A DNA stretch of 6,700 nucleotides from Alistipes sp. (lineage in GTDB: Bacteria; Bacteroidota; Bacteroidia; Bacteroidales; Rikenellaceae), in assembly GCA_017391665.1 (NCBI GenBank), contig JAFOXS010000352.1, positions 1-6,700 on the forward strand. Reading direction: 5' to 3'. Shown here one piece after another: positions 1 through 6,566 of this stretch (positions are counted from its first letter, which is position 1; every line of letters begins with the position of its first letter). A model generated the notes under the pieces. That model was given only the letters and a program-made list of their open reading frames with translations, did not search any database and had not been told where the DNA came from. The position numbers and the translations under genes are program-made.

Positions 1-947
1 GCAAGGTGGGTATGGAGGTGCATATCTCCACCCAGTGCAACATCTCCAACATCGAGGCTGCCGAGTTCTACTCGCAGTGGGCCGATGTGGTTGTTCTGGC
101 GCGTGAGCTGAGCCTGGAGCAGGTAAAGCATATTTCGGATGAGATCGAAGCCCGCGACTTGCGTGGTCCTCGTGGCGAGCGTCTGCGTATCGAGATGTTT
201 GCCCACGGAGCGTTGTGTATGTCTATCTCGGGCAAGTGCTATCTGAGCGAGCACGAGGAGCACTGCTCGGCCAATCGTGGTGCGTGCCGTCAGATATGCC
301 GCCGCAAGTACCTCATCACCGAGATGCAGACAGGCCGACAGCTGGCCGTTGATGGCCGCTATATCCTCTCGCCCAAGGATTTGTGTACGATCGATTTTCT
401 GGATAAGTTCATCGCTGCAGGTGTGCGTGTGCTGAAGATTGAGGGACGTGCCCGTGGTGCGGAGTATGTGAAGCGTGTTGTTGAGGGCTACGATGCCGCC
501 CTGCGAGCTATGGAGCGTGGCGAATACACTCCCGAACTGGCTGCCGAGCTCAAGGAAAAGCTTGCTACGGTCTTTAACCGTGGCTTCTGGGAGGGCTACT
601 ACGCCGGTCGCGACATTGCCGAGCATACGGCTCGTTACGGCTCATCGGCTACGCAGCGCAAGGTGTATATCGGCAAGGTAACTAACTTCTTCACAAAGAT
701 TTCGGTTGCCGAGGTGCTGGTTGAGGCTGCGCCAATCAACGAGGGCGACTCACTCATCTGGATGGGCGAGACTACGGGCGTTCTGGAGATGCCGGCCGAG
801 GGTCTGGTACTTGAGGAGAAGGTTGTGCAGCACATCCCGCAGGGAGTATATTGTTCGATCAAGGTGCCGCAGCGACTGCGCCGTGGCGACAAACTCTATA
901 AGATGGTGCCCTCGGAGGAGGTCGATAAACCCATCCCCAACGCATAG
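1..947 (+). CDS. U32 family protein, TrhP/YegQ-like (5' end cut by window)
   Basis: C-terminal three quarters of a U32 'collagenase-like peptidase' family protein. The frame is open to the window edge, so the GTG at 6 is probably internal; about 100 N-terminal residues expected of the roughly 410-450 aa family are missing. Numbering from that GTG, residues 63-81 match the U32 signature E-x-F-x2-G-[SA]-[LIVM]-C-x4-G-x-C-x-[LIVM]-S exactly. C71, C78, C94 and C127 line up by spacing with the four Cys that hold a 4Fe-4S cluster in UbiU. The KIEGR block (about 143-147) is also typical. Residues about 220-305 form the small C-terminal beta domain seen in short members such as YegQ. Characterised relatives hydroxylate RNA (TrhP: tRNA U34, using prephenate; RlhA: 23S rRNA) or act in quinone synthesis (UbiU/V), so true protease activity is doubtful. 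The short architecture favours TrhP over RlhA, but the paralogue is not certain. It may or may not be cotranscribed with pepP, 48 nt downstream. Confidence 0.9.
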   Translation, partial: KVGMEVHISTQCNISNIEAAEFYSQWADVVVLARELSLEQVKHISDEIEARDLRGPRGERLRIEMFAHGALCMSISGKCYLSEHEEHCSANRGACRQICRRKYLITEMQTGRQLAVDGRYILSPKDLCTIDFLDKFIAAGVRVLKIEGRARGAEYVKRVVEGYDAALRAMERGEYTPELAAELKEKLATVFNRGFWEGYYAGRDIAEHTARYGSSATQRKVYIGKVTNFFTKISVAEVLVEAAPINEGDSLIWMGETTGVLEMPAEGLVLEEKVVQHIPQGVYCSIKVPQRLRRGDKLYKMVPSEEVDKPIPNA

Positions 948-995
948 TTATAACACTTAATATTTCATTCGTCAATAAAGTAAAAGCAGAAAAAT
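948..995 (+). promoter_or_regulatory. A-rich leader before pepP (possible translation-initiation region)
   Basis: A 48-nt AT-rich spacer between the U32 gene and pepP. The last 23 nt before the ATG are mostly A, with no clear Shine-Dalgarno sequence, which is usual for Bacteroidota translation starts. I could not find a convincing TAnnTTTG promoter element here (nearest is TAATATTT at 958-965) and saw no terminator hairpin, so read-through from the U32 gene is plausible. Confidence 0.3.
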
Positions 996-2390
996 ATGTT
1001 CACAGCAGATATCTATTCAGCACGCCGCGCCGAGTTGCGCCGCCGCATTGGTAAGGGTATTATCCTGTTGCCCGGTAACGTGGAGTCACCCTTTAACTAT
1101 CCCAACAATACGTTCCACTTCCGTCAGGACTCGACCTTTATGTACTTCTTCGGTCATAGCGTTCCCGCTCTGGCTGGCGTTATCGATGTTGAGTCGGGCG
1201 AGGAGACCCTCTATGGCGACGACTTCACCGTTGAGGATATTATCTGGATGGGTCCCCAGCCTACAATCCGTAACTTTGCCGACGAGGTGGGTGTAGCCCA
1301 GTCAAAGCCTATGGCCAAACTTCAGGAGGATGTGCGCCGTGCTATCTCGCTCGGTCGCGAGGTTCATTATCTGCCCCCTTATCGTGGTGAGACCATTCTT
1401 ATGATGTCCGATCTGCTCGGCATCCAGCCCTCTATGCTTCATGCCCGCAAGTCGTGGGATCTGCTCTTTGCTGTTGCTGAGATGCGTGAGTGCAAGGGCG
1501 AGGAGGAGATTGCTGCTCTGGAGGAGGCTTTCGAGATCGGCTATCAGATGCACACTGCCGCTATGCGTAATACCCGTGTGGGTCGCACCGAGCACGAGGT
1601 TGCAGGTATTGTCGATGGTATGGCTCTGCGCTATGGCACAGGCGTGTCGTTCACCACTATCCTCTCGCAGCACGGCGAGGTGCTTCACAATCACGACCAC
1701 TCGGGCACTATGACAGATGGTCGTCTGCTGTTGTGCGATGCGGGTGGCGAGCATCTTAATGGCTATGTGTCGGATCACACCCGTACCTTCCCCGTAAATG
1801 GTAAGTTTACCCAGAAGCAGAAAGATATATATAATATTGTCCTTGCCGCTCACGATGCTGCTGCTGCGGCTCTGCGCCCCAATATGATGTACACCGAGTA
1901 TTCCGACGCCGCATTCCGCACCCTTATCGAGGGCCTGAAGGCGCTGGATCTTGTGCGTGGCTCTGTTGATGATGCTATTGCCGCAGGTGCTGCCTACCTT
2001 TTTATGCCTCACGGCCTGGGTCACGGCATCGGTCTGGATGTTCACGACTGCGAGAATATCGGCGAGCGTTCGTTCTCATTTGCCGAGGTTGAGGAGCGTG
2101 CCAAGCAGTCGGCTTGTTGCATCACCCGTCAGTGGTGGCGTCTGCAGCCCGGTACAGTTCTCTCGAATGAGCCGGGAATCTACTTCGTACCCGATCTTAT
2201 CGACAAGTATAAGGCCGAGGGCAAGTGTCAGGGCATTGTGAACTATGACAAGCTGGAGGAGTACCGCGACTTCGGCGGTATCCGCCTCGAGGACGATATG
2301 ATCGTAACCGCTACAGGCTCAAAGCAGATTGGCTCAAAGCAGATTCCTATCACAGTGGAGGATGTTGAGGCCATGGTAGGTCAGGAGTAA
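996..2390 (+). CDS. pepP: Xaa-Pro aminopeptidase (M24B metallopeptidase)
   Basis: A 464-aa cytoplasmic aminopeptidase that removes an N-terminal residue preceding proline. Residues about 1-130 are the AMP_N domain; about 170-440 form the pita-bread catalytic domain. All five dimetal ligands are visible: D248 (CDAG), D260 (SDHTRTF), H343 (HGLGHGIG), E392 (NEPGIY) and E432 (RLEDD). They correspond to E. coli PepP D260, D271, H354, E383 and E406, and the D260-H343 spacing of 83 residues equals that of E. coli. H231 and H350 match the substrate-binding histidines. Compared with E. coli there are about 20 extra residues before E392 and 17 between E392 and E432. The ATG is the first in frame and follows an A-rich leader. 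The gene ends one base before mqnB, so the two are likely cotranscribed. Function in menaquinone synthesis is not implied; this is probably a housekeeping peptide-turnover gene. An in-frame 15-bp tandem repeat lies near the C-terminus. Confidence 0.95.
   Translation: MFTADIYSARRAELRRRIGKGIILLPGNVESPFNYPNNTFHFRQDSTFMYFFGHSVPALAGVIDVESGEETLYGDDFTVEDIIWMGPQPTIRNFADEVGVAQSKPMAKLQEDVRRAISLGREVHYLPPYRGETILMMSDLLGIQPSMLHARKSWDLLFAVAEMRECKGEEEIAALEEAFEIGYQMHTAAMRNTRVGRTEHEVAGIVDGMALRYGTGVSFTTILSQHGEVLHNHDHSGTMTDGRLLLCDAGGEHLNGYVSDHTRTFPVNGKFTQKQKDIYNIVLAAHDAAAAALRPNMMYTEYSDAAFRTLIEGLKALDLVRGSVDDAIAAGAAYLFMPHGLGHGIGLDVHDCENIGERSFSFAEVEERAKQSACCITRQWWRLQPGTVLSNEPGIYFVPDLIDKYKAEGKCQGIVNYDKLEEYRDFGGIRLEDDMIVTATGSKQIGSKQIPITVEDVEAMVGQE
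2316..2345 (+). repeat. 15-bp in-frame tandem repeat in pepP
   Basis: Two perfect, adjacent copies of GGCTCAAAGCAGATT (2316-2330 and 2331-2345) encode GSKQI twice, residues 441-450 of PepP. The repeat lies just after the last metal ligand region. Related proteins usually have a G-x-R-x-(I/L)-G-...-IP segment here, so the total length seems near normal. The second copy could therefore be homogenisation of an already similar stretch rather than a simple insertion. Confidence 0.9.
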
Positions 2391-2391
2391 T

Positions 2392-2940
2392 ATGGAAGGC
2401 AGGCCACTCTTTCTCTTCCCCACCGAGGCCGAGGCTGCACCGTTTCGCACCCTGCGACCCGATGCTGCGGTAGCCATCATAGGTGTAGGTATGGCCGAAG
2501 CCGCTGCCGGCACAGCTGTGCAGATGGTTATGAACGATCCTACGCGGGTGGTGCTGTGTGGCATTGCCGGAGCGTGCGACAATCGTCTGAGCGTGGGGCA
2601 GGTTGTCGAGGTTGTCCGCGACAGGGTGGAAGGATTGCCCGATGCCTATGCCTTTGAGTATGAGTGTGACCCCGTTACGGGGCTCGAGCAGGCTCGCACG
2701 TTGACTGTCAGTCGCTCGGGTGATGCTATGCGCAATGTGTCTGTTGTTGAGGGCGATATGCCCGTTGTGGAGCAGATGGAGGGTGCCGCTGTGGCAGCCG
2801 TATTGACCAACCTCGATTACGAGAATTTCATCCATATACGCGCCATCTCCAACCGTGTAGGCGAGCCCTTCGAGCAGTGGCGCGTGGGCGAGGCCGTGGC
2901 GGCTCTGGCAGCCGTGGCGTCGCAGCTTTTTACCGAATAA
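2392..2940 (+). CDS. mqnB: Futalosine hydrolase (MqnB), compact form
   Basis: A 182-aa cytoplasmic nucleosidase of the purine/uridine phosphorylase fold. MqnB releases hypoxanthine from futalosine to give dehypoxanthine futalosine in the futalosine menaquinone pathway. Visible family blocks: a start rich in PTEAEAAPF (10-18), the GVG nucleoside-binding loop (31-33), GIAGA (57-61), QMEGAA (128-133, with E130 expected to contact the ribose as in MTA/SAH nucleosidases) and RAISNRVG (150-157). N154 occupies the place where MTA/SAH nucleosidases carry Asp. It is shorter than the roughly 200-230 aa I recall for MqnB; the missing part lies between about residues 75 and 105, and the usual PRD before the conserved Trp reads EPFEQW here. 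The ATG is one base after the pepP stop, with AGGAG at 2383-2387 inside pepP's last codons as a possible ribosome site. The nearby mqnD supports the MqnB call over a general MTA/SAH nucleosidase. Confidence 0.85.
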   Translation: MEGRPLFLFPTEAEAAPFRTLRPDAAVAIIGVGMAEAAAGTAVQMVMNDPTRVVLCGIAGACDNRLSVGQVVEVVRDRVEGLPDAYAFEYECDPVTGLEQARTLTVSRSGDAMRNVSVVEGDMPVVEQMEGAAVAAVLTNLDYENFIHIRAISNRVGEPFEQWRVGEAVAALAAVASQLFTE

Positions 2941-2955
2941 CAAACTAACCTTTAT

Positions 2956-5631
2956 ATGCGATTGCTTAAATGTTTATTTCTCTGCGTGGCGCTCTCTTTT
3001 ACGGTGCCCGCAGCAGCTGATGTGGCATCAATAGCCCCCTCGGCTTTGCAGTGTGAGTATGAGTCTTCGCCCGTACTCGACATTCAGAATCCCCGTCTTT
3101 CGTGGATAAATATCAATGCCGCACAGGCGCATGGTGTCGAGCAGACAGCCTACCGCATTCGTGTGGCTACGTCGCCCGACTTCGCTCAGACGGTATGGGA
3201 TACAGGCAAGGTCACCTCGGCCGAGTCGGCATTTATTACATATAAGGGTAAACCCCTGCAGTCGCGCACCACATATTGGTGGCAGGTGATGGTATGGGAT
3301 GAGGATGGCAACCCATCGGCGTGGAGCACACCCGCATCGTGGCATATGGGTCTTGCCTCTGACGAGTGGCAGGGCGAGTGGATCGGCGCACCGTGGCAGG
3401 GTGAGGAGTCTTACGACGTGATGGGCAGTAAGGAGGTTGTGCCCGCACCGCTGCTGCGCAAGGAGTTTTCTGTTGGGAAACAGATCAAGCGCGCCCTCTT
3501 CTATGGTACGGGCTTGGGCTACTTCGAACTATATATCAATGGCGAGCGAGTAGGCGAGGATTACCTCTCTCCCAACCAGACCAACTACACTACACGTCCC
3601 ACCCTCGATACGCGCCCCATCGTTGTTACCGACCCCTTCGAGGAGTACACGGTGATGTACCTTACGCACGACATCACTTCGCTCCTGAAGCAGGGCGAGA
3701 ATGCCATCGGAGCGATCCTTGGCAACGGTTTCTACGATGTTGTGCAGTATTGGCCCGCATTGGGCTACGGCACACCCCGCTTTATGGGTCAGGTGGAGAT
3801 AGAATATACGGACGGCTCACGCGAGGTTATCGCCAGCGATGCGTCGTGGCGCGCCGAGCGCAGTGCTATCGTGAGCGATCAGGTATATCTTGGCGAGCAT
3901 TACGATGCCCGCCTCGAGCACGATGGCTGGGCTACGGCCTCGTATGACGATAGTAAGTGGCAGATGGCCGTGCAGAAGAAGGCTCCCATCGGCAAGCTGA
4001 TTCCGCAGAATGGCCCTGCCGACCGCATCACCAAGCGCTATGCTCCCATCAAGTTCGAGAAGAAGGATGGCGTGATCCGCATCAAGTTCGAGGAGGAGAT
4101 CTCGGGCTGGCTGGCACTGAAAAATATCAAGGCCGAGCGAGGTCAGACCATTAATATTAAATATATCACCGAGTCGCCGGGTCAGGGCTCCAACTCCTAC
4201 ACGGCCAAGGGCTCGGGCGACGAGTCATACCACGCACGTTTCACGTGGTTCGTATTCTCGGAGGTTGAGGTTACGGGTATCGACAATCTTACGGCCGAGC
4301 AGGTCGAGGCTCACGCCGTTAATTCCGACGTTGCGACTTCGGGCGAGTTCCGTACCTCGAACGACCTTATCAACAAGATCAACAAGATCTGGCAGCGTAG
4401 CCAGCTCGATAATATGCACGGAGCTATCGCCAGCGACTGCCCCCACCGTGAGCGTTCGCCCTATACGGGTGATGGTCAGGTGGCGTGCGTGACGGTTATG
4501 CATAACTTCGATGCGCAGACCTTCTACAACAAGTGGTTGCGCGACATTCGCGGCTCACAGCTCTATGGTGGCTATGTGCCCAACTCAGCCCCCTGGCAGC
4601 CCGGTTGCGGCGGTGGAGTAGGCTGGGGTGCCGCAATGGAGATTATGCCGTGGGAGTTCTATCAGCACTATGGCGACAGACGTGTGCTGGAGCAGAATTT
4701 TAACGCCATGCGCCGTCATGTGCGCTGGATGACTACGTGGGTCGATGGCAATACAGGCCTTATGCTCTCGCACGATGAGCAGCAGTGGAAGAACCTTGGC
4801 GACTGGCTTCCGCCGCGTGAGTTGCCTCGTGCCGAGTTGGTACATACCTACTTCCTCTGGCAGTGTGCCGACATAACGGTTCGCACGGCTCACTCGCTGG
4901 GCGAGGATGCTCAGGAGTTTATTGCCATCCGCGATGCTGCTGCCAAGGCGTTCCACGACAATCTCTACGACCCTGCTACGGGCTCATACGGCAAGTATGG
5001 CAGCAACGTTCTGGCGCTGAAGATTGGCGTTCCCGACGATCGTAAGGCGAAGGTTATCGAGGCTCTGCGTCAGAATATCGCCGAGGTGAATGACCACCTC
5101 GATACAGGTATTGTTGCTACACGTTTCCTCTTTGAGGTGCTGTGCGACAATGGCTTGAAGGATTTGGCCTACAAGATTATCAATCAGCGTGATTTCCCCT
5201 CATTTGGCTGGTGGATCGAGCAGGGTGCAACCGTGACGTGGGAGAATTGGAACGGCAAGGACTCTCGCAACCACCCGATGTTTGGTGGCGGTATAGGCTG
5301 GTTCTATCGCGATCTGGCAGGTCTGCGTGTTAAGGATGCAGGCTTCCGCTCGTTCGATATCCGCCCCGTAGTTCCCGAGGGTTTGGAGTGGGTCGATTAT
5401 ACTCATAAGACAACATACGGCCAGATAGCCATCCGCTGGGAGCACCGCGACGGTCGCTTTACGCTGGTGTGCGATGTCCCCGTAGGCACAACGGCTACTG
5501 TTTGGTTGCCTTTTAGTGGCGTGACACCCTCTGTTAAGGAGAATGCCAACATCATCCGCAAGGGCGAGCGTGAGGGCTACGCATTGTATAAGGTGCGAGC
5601 TGGCCACTATGAGTTCGAAACTACATTGTAA
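2956..5631 (+). CDS. Secreted alpha-L-rhamnosidase, GH78
   Basis: An 891-aa enzyme expected to cleave terminal alpha-L-rhamnose from glycans, glycosides or plant compounds with inversion. Residues 1-21 form a signal peptide (RLLK, hydrophobic core, AAA before D22). C10 lies too early and lacks a lipobox, so export to the periplasm or outside by Sec/SPI is likely. Domains in order: N-terminal beta/Fn3-like region (about 28-135), rhamnosidase N carbohydrate-binding-like domain (about 165-340), concanavalin-like domain (about 350-455), (alpha/alpha)6 catalytic barrel (about 460-790) and a C-terminal beta-sandwich (about 792-890). Catalytic residues match Bacillus RhaB: D494 (DCP), E499 (general acid, in HRER), D506 (GDGQ) and E763 (base, in TWENW), with identical 5- and 12-residue spacings for the first three. 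The GDWLPP (615-620) and NHPMFGGG (772-779) blocks are also present. No C-terminal sorting domain is seen. It sits 15 nt after mqnB and overlaps mqnD by one base. The exact substrate cannot be told. Confidence 0.93.
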   Translation: MRLLKCLFLCVALSFTVPAAADVASIAPSALQCEYESSPVLDIQNPRLSWININAAQAHGVEQTAYRIRVATSPDFAQTVWDTGKVTSAESAFITYKGKPLQSRTTYWWQVMVWDEDGNPSAWSTPASWHMGLASDEWQGEWIGAPWQGEESYDVMGSKEVVPAPLLRKEFSVGKQIKRALFYGTGLGYFELYINGERVGEDYLSPNQTNYTTRPTLDTRPIVVTDPFEEYTVMYLTHDITSLLKQGENAIGAILGNGFYDVVQYWPALGYGTPRFMGQVEIEYTDGSREVIASDASWRAERSAIVSDQVYLGEHYDARLEHDGWATASYDDSKWQMAVQKKAPIGKLIPQNGPADRITKRYAPIKFEKKDGVIRIKFEEEISGWLALKNIKAERGQTINIKYITESPGQGSNSYTAKGSGDESYHARFTWFVFSEVEVTGIDNLTAEQVEAHAVNSDVATSGEFRTSNDLINKINKIWQRSQLDNMHGAIASDCPHRERSPYTGDGQVACVTVMHNFDAQTFYNKWLRDIRGSQLYGGYVPNSAPWQPGCGGGVGWGAAMEIMPWEFYQHYGDRRVLEQNFNAMRRHVRWMTTWVDGNTGLMLSHDEQQWKNLGDWLPPRELPRAELVHTYFLWQCADITVRTAHSLGEDAQEFIAIRDAAAKAFHDNLYDPATGSYGKYGSNVLALKIGVPDDRKAKVIEALRQNIAEVNDHLDTGIVATRFLFEVLCDNGLKDLAYKIINQRDFPSFGWWIEQGATVTWENWNGKDSRNHPMFGGGIGWFYRDLAGLRVKDAGFRSFDIRPVVPEGLEWVDYTHKTTYGQIAIRWEHRDGRFTLVCDVPVGTTATVWLPFSGVTPSVKENANIIRKGEREGYALYKVRAGHYEFETTL

Positions 5632-6413
5632 TGAGTCGATTACGTCTGCATATCTCTCCCTGTCCTAACGACACCTTTATGTTCGATGCTATGGTCAATG
5701 GCCGCATCGACTGTGAGGGGCTTGCCTTCGACGTGGAGTTCTACGACATCGAGGAGCTGAACGCCCTGGCCCAGCAAGGCATAGCTGACATCAGCAAGAT
5801 CAGTTGCGCCCTGCTGCCTGCCATCACCAAAAGCTATGCGCTTCTGGATGCGGGTGCGGCTCTTGGGCGTGGCAATGGCCCGCTGCTGGTCAGGCGCAAG
5901 GGCGACGAGGGTGCCCTGCATCACATCATCGTTCCGGGAATGCACACTACGGCTAATGCCTTGATGCAAAGACTTTTCCCCGAGGTGGAGCACCGTACCC
6001 CGATGCTCTTTTCGGAGGTTGCCGCCGCCGTGGAGCGTGGCGAGGCCGATGCCGGTGTGCTGATTCACGAGGGTCGCTTTGTCTATGAGCGTCGTAACCT
6101 TACACTCGTTGCCGACCTCGGTCTGGAGTGGGAGGCTCGCACTAATCTGCCCCTGCCGTTGGGAGGCATAGTCATCAAACGAGATTTCGATCCCGCCCTG
6201 CGCGAGAAGGTGGAGCGAGTCTTAAGGCGCAGTATCGAGTATGCCTTTGCCAATCCTATGGTCTCGCGCGAGTGGGTGAAGGCGCATGCGCAGGAGATGG
6301 AGGATGATGTGATTGACAAGCATATAGCACTCTTTGTCAATGACTTCTCGCTCTCGCTCGGCGACGAGGGTCGAGCAGCGATGCAACGCCTCACTACGCT
6401 CGATGATTTTTAG
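5631..6413 (+). CDS. mqnD: 1,4-dihydroxy-6-naphthoate synthase (MqnD)
   Basis: A 260-aa cytoplasmic enzyme of the periplasmic-binding-protein-like fold. It converts cyclic dehypoxanthine futalosine into 1,4-dihydroxy-6-naphthoate, the last dedicated step before prenylation in the futalosine menaquinone pathway. Near full length for the family (about 270-280). Hallmarks in order: SPCPNDTF (9-16), ADISKIS (52-58), GPLLV (83-87), GMHTTANA (103-110), GVLIHEGRF (142-150) with H146 as the proposed catalytic base by analogy to the Thermus enzyme, LGLEWE (163-168) and LPLPLGGI (173-180). The ATG shares its A with the rhamnosidase stop (TAATG), so translation is probably coupled to that gene. With mqnB two genes upstream, it indicates the futalosine route rather than MenFDHCEB; mqnA, mqnC and mqnE are not in view. 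A terminator follows 57 nt after its stop. Confidence 0.96.
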   Translation: MSRLRLHISPCPNDTFMFDAMVNGRIDCEGLAFDVEFYDIEELNALAQQGIADISKISCALLPAITKSYALLDAGAALGRGNGPLLVRRKGDEGALHHIIVPGMHTTANALMQRLFPEVEHRTPMLFSEVAAAVERGEADAGVLIHEGRFVYERRNLTLVADLGLEWEARTNLPLPLGGIVIKRDFDPALREKVERVLRRSIEYAFANPMVSREWVKAHAQEMEDDVIDKHIALFVNDFSLSLGDEGRAAMQRLTTLDDF

Positions 6414-6462
6414 TTCTCGCACTGCACGTCCTTCATCAGCAATATATGCTATCCGTTAATAG

Positions 6463-6495
6463 AAAAATTCTCTCTCTTAAGAGAGAGTTTTTTTT
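6463..6495 (+). terminator. Intrinsic terminator after mqnD
   Basis: A perfect 18-bp palindrome (6470-6487) gives a 7-bp CTCTCTC/GAGAGAG stem with a TTAA loop, followed directly by eight T (6488-6495). Five A at 6463-6467 precede the stem and can extend it with the T-tract. It ends the pepP-mqnB-GH78-mqnD unit and insulates it from the riboswitch promoter. As no gene is visible on the - strand, only the forward role is supported. Confidence 0.92.
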
Positions 6496-6530
6496 GTTTA
6501 TGGCGAGCCCGAAAAAAATCGCTGAAAAAT

Positions 6531-6561
6531 ATTGCAAACGAAAAAATAATATCTAACTTTG
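6531..6561 (+). promoter_or_regulatory. Bacteroidota-type promoter for the riboswitch transcript
   Basis: TAACTTTG (6554-6561) matches the Bacteroidota -7 consensus TAnnTTTG exactly. ATTG (6531-6534), 19 nt upstream, fits the -33 TTTG box with one change. The region is AT-rich and lies between the mqnD terminator and the aptamer. The expected start site, about 6566-6568, falls at the 5' strand of the riboswitch P1 helix, so the two calls support each other. Confidence 0.8.
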
Positions 6562-6566
6562 CCTTT

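Noticed and set aside
6..8. GTG as the start codon of the U32 gene
   Set aside because: The frame stays open to the window edge and the family needs about 100 more N-terminal residues, so this GTG is an internal Val.
1302..2045. Long antisense open frame (247 codons) inside pepP
   Set aside because: It lies wholly opposite a gene with all family motifs intact, its translation resembles no family I know, and it is explained by the codon bias of the sense strand.
2350..2943. Antisense open frame (197 codons) covering mqnB
   Set aside because: Shadow of mqnB; the sense frame carries the conserved nucleosidase motifs and fits the operon spacing.
2941..2955. Possible -7 promoter box (TAACCTTT) before the rhamnosidase
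   Set aside because: It has one base too many for TAnnTTTG, lies only a few bases from the ATG, and has no -33 partner, so a separate promoter is not supported.
2956..3018. Lipoprotein signal at C10 of the rhamnosidase
   Set aside because: The Cys sits in the middle of the hydrophobic core with no L-[AS]-[GA]-C box; the AAA before D22 fits ordinary signal peptidase cleavage.
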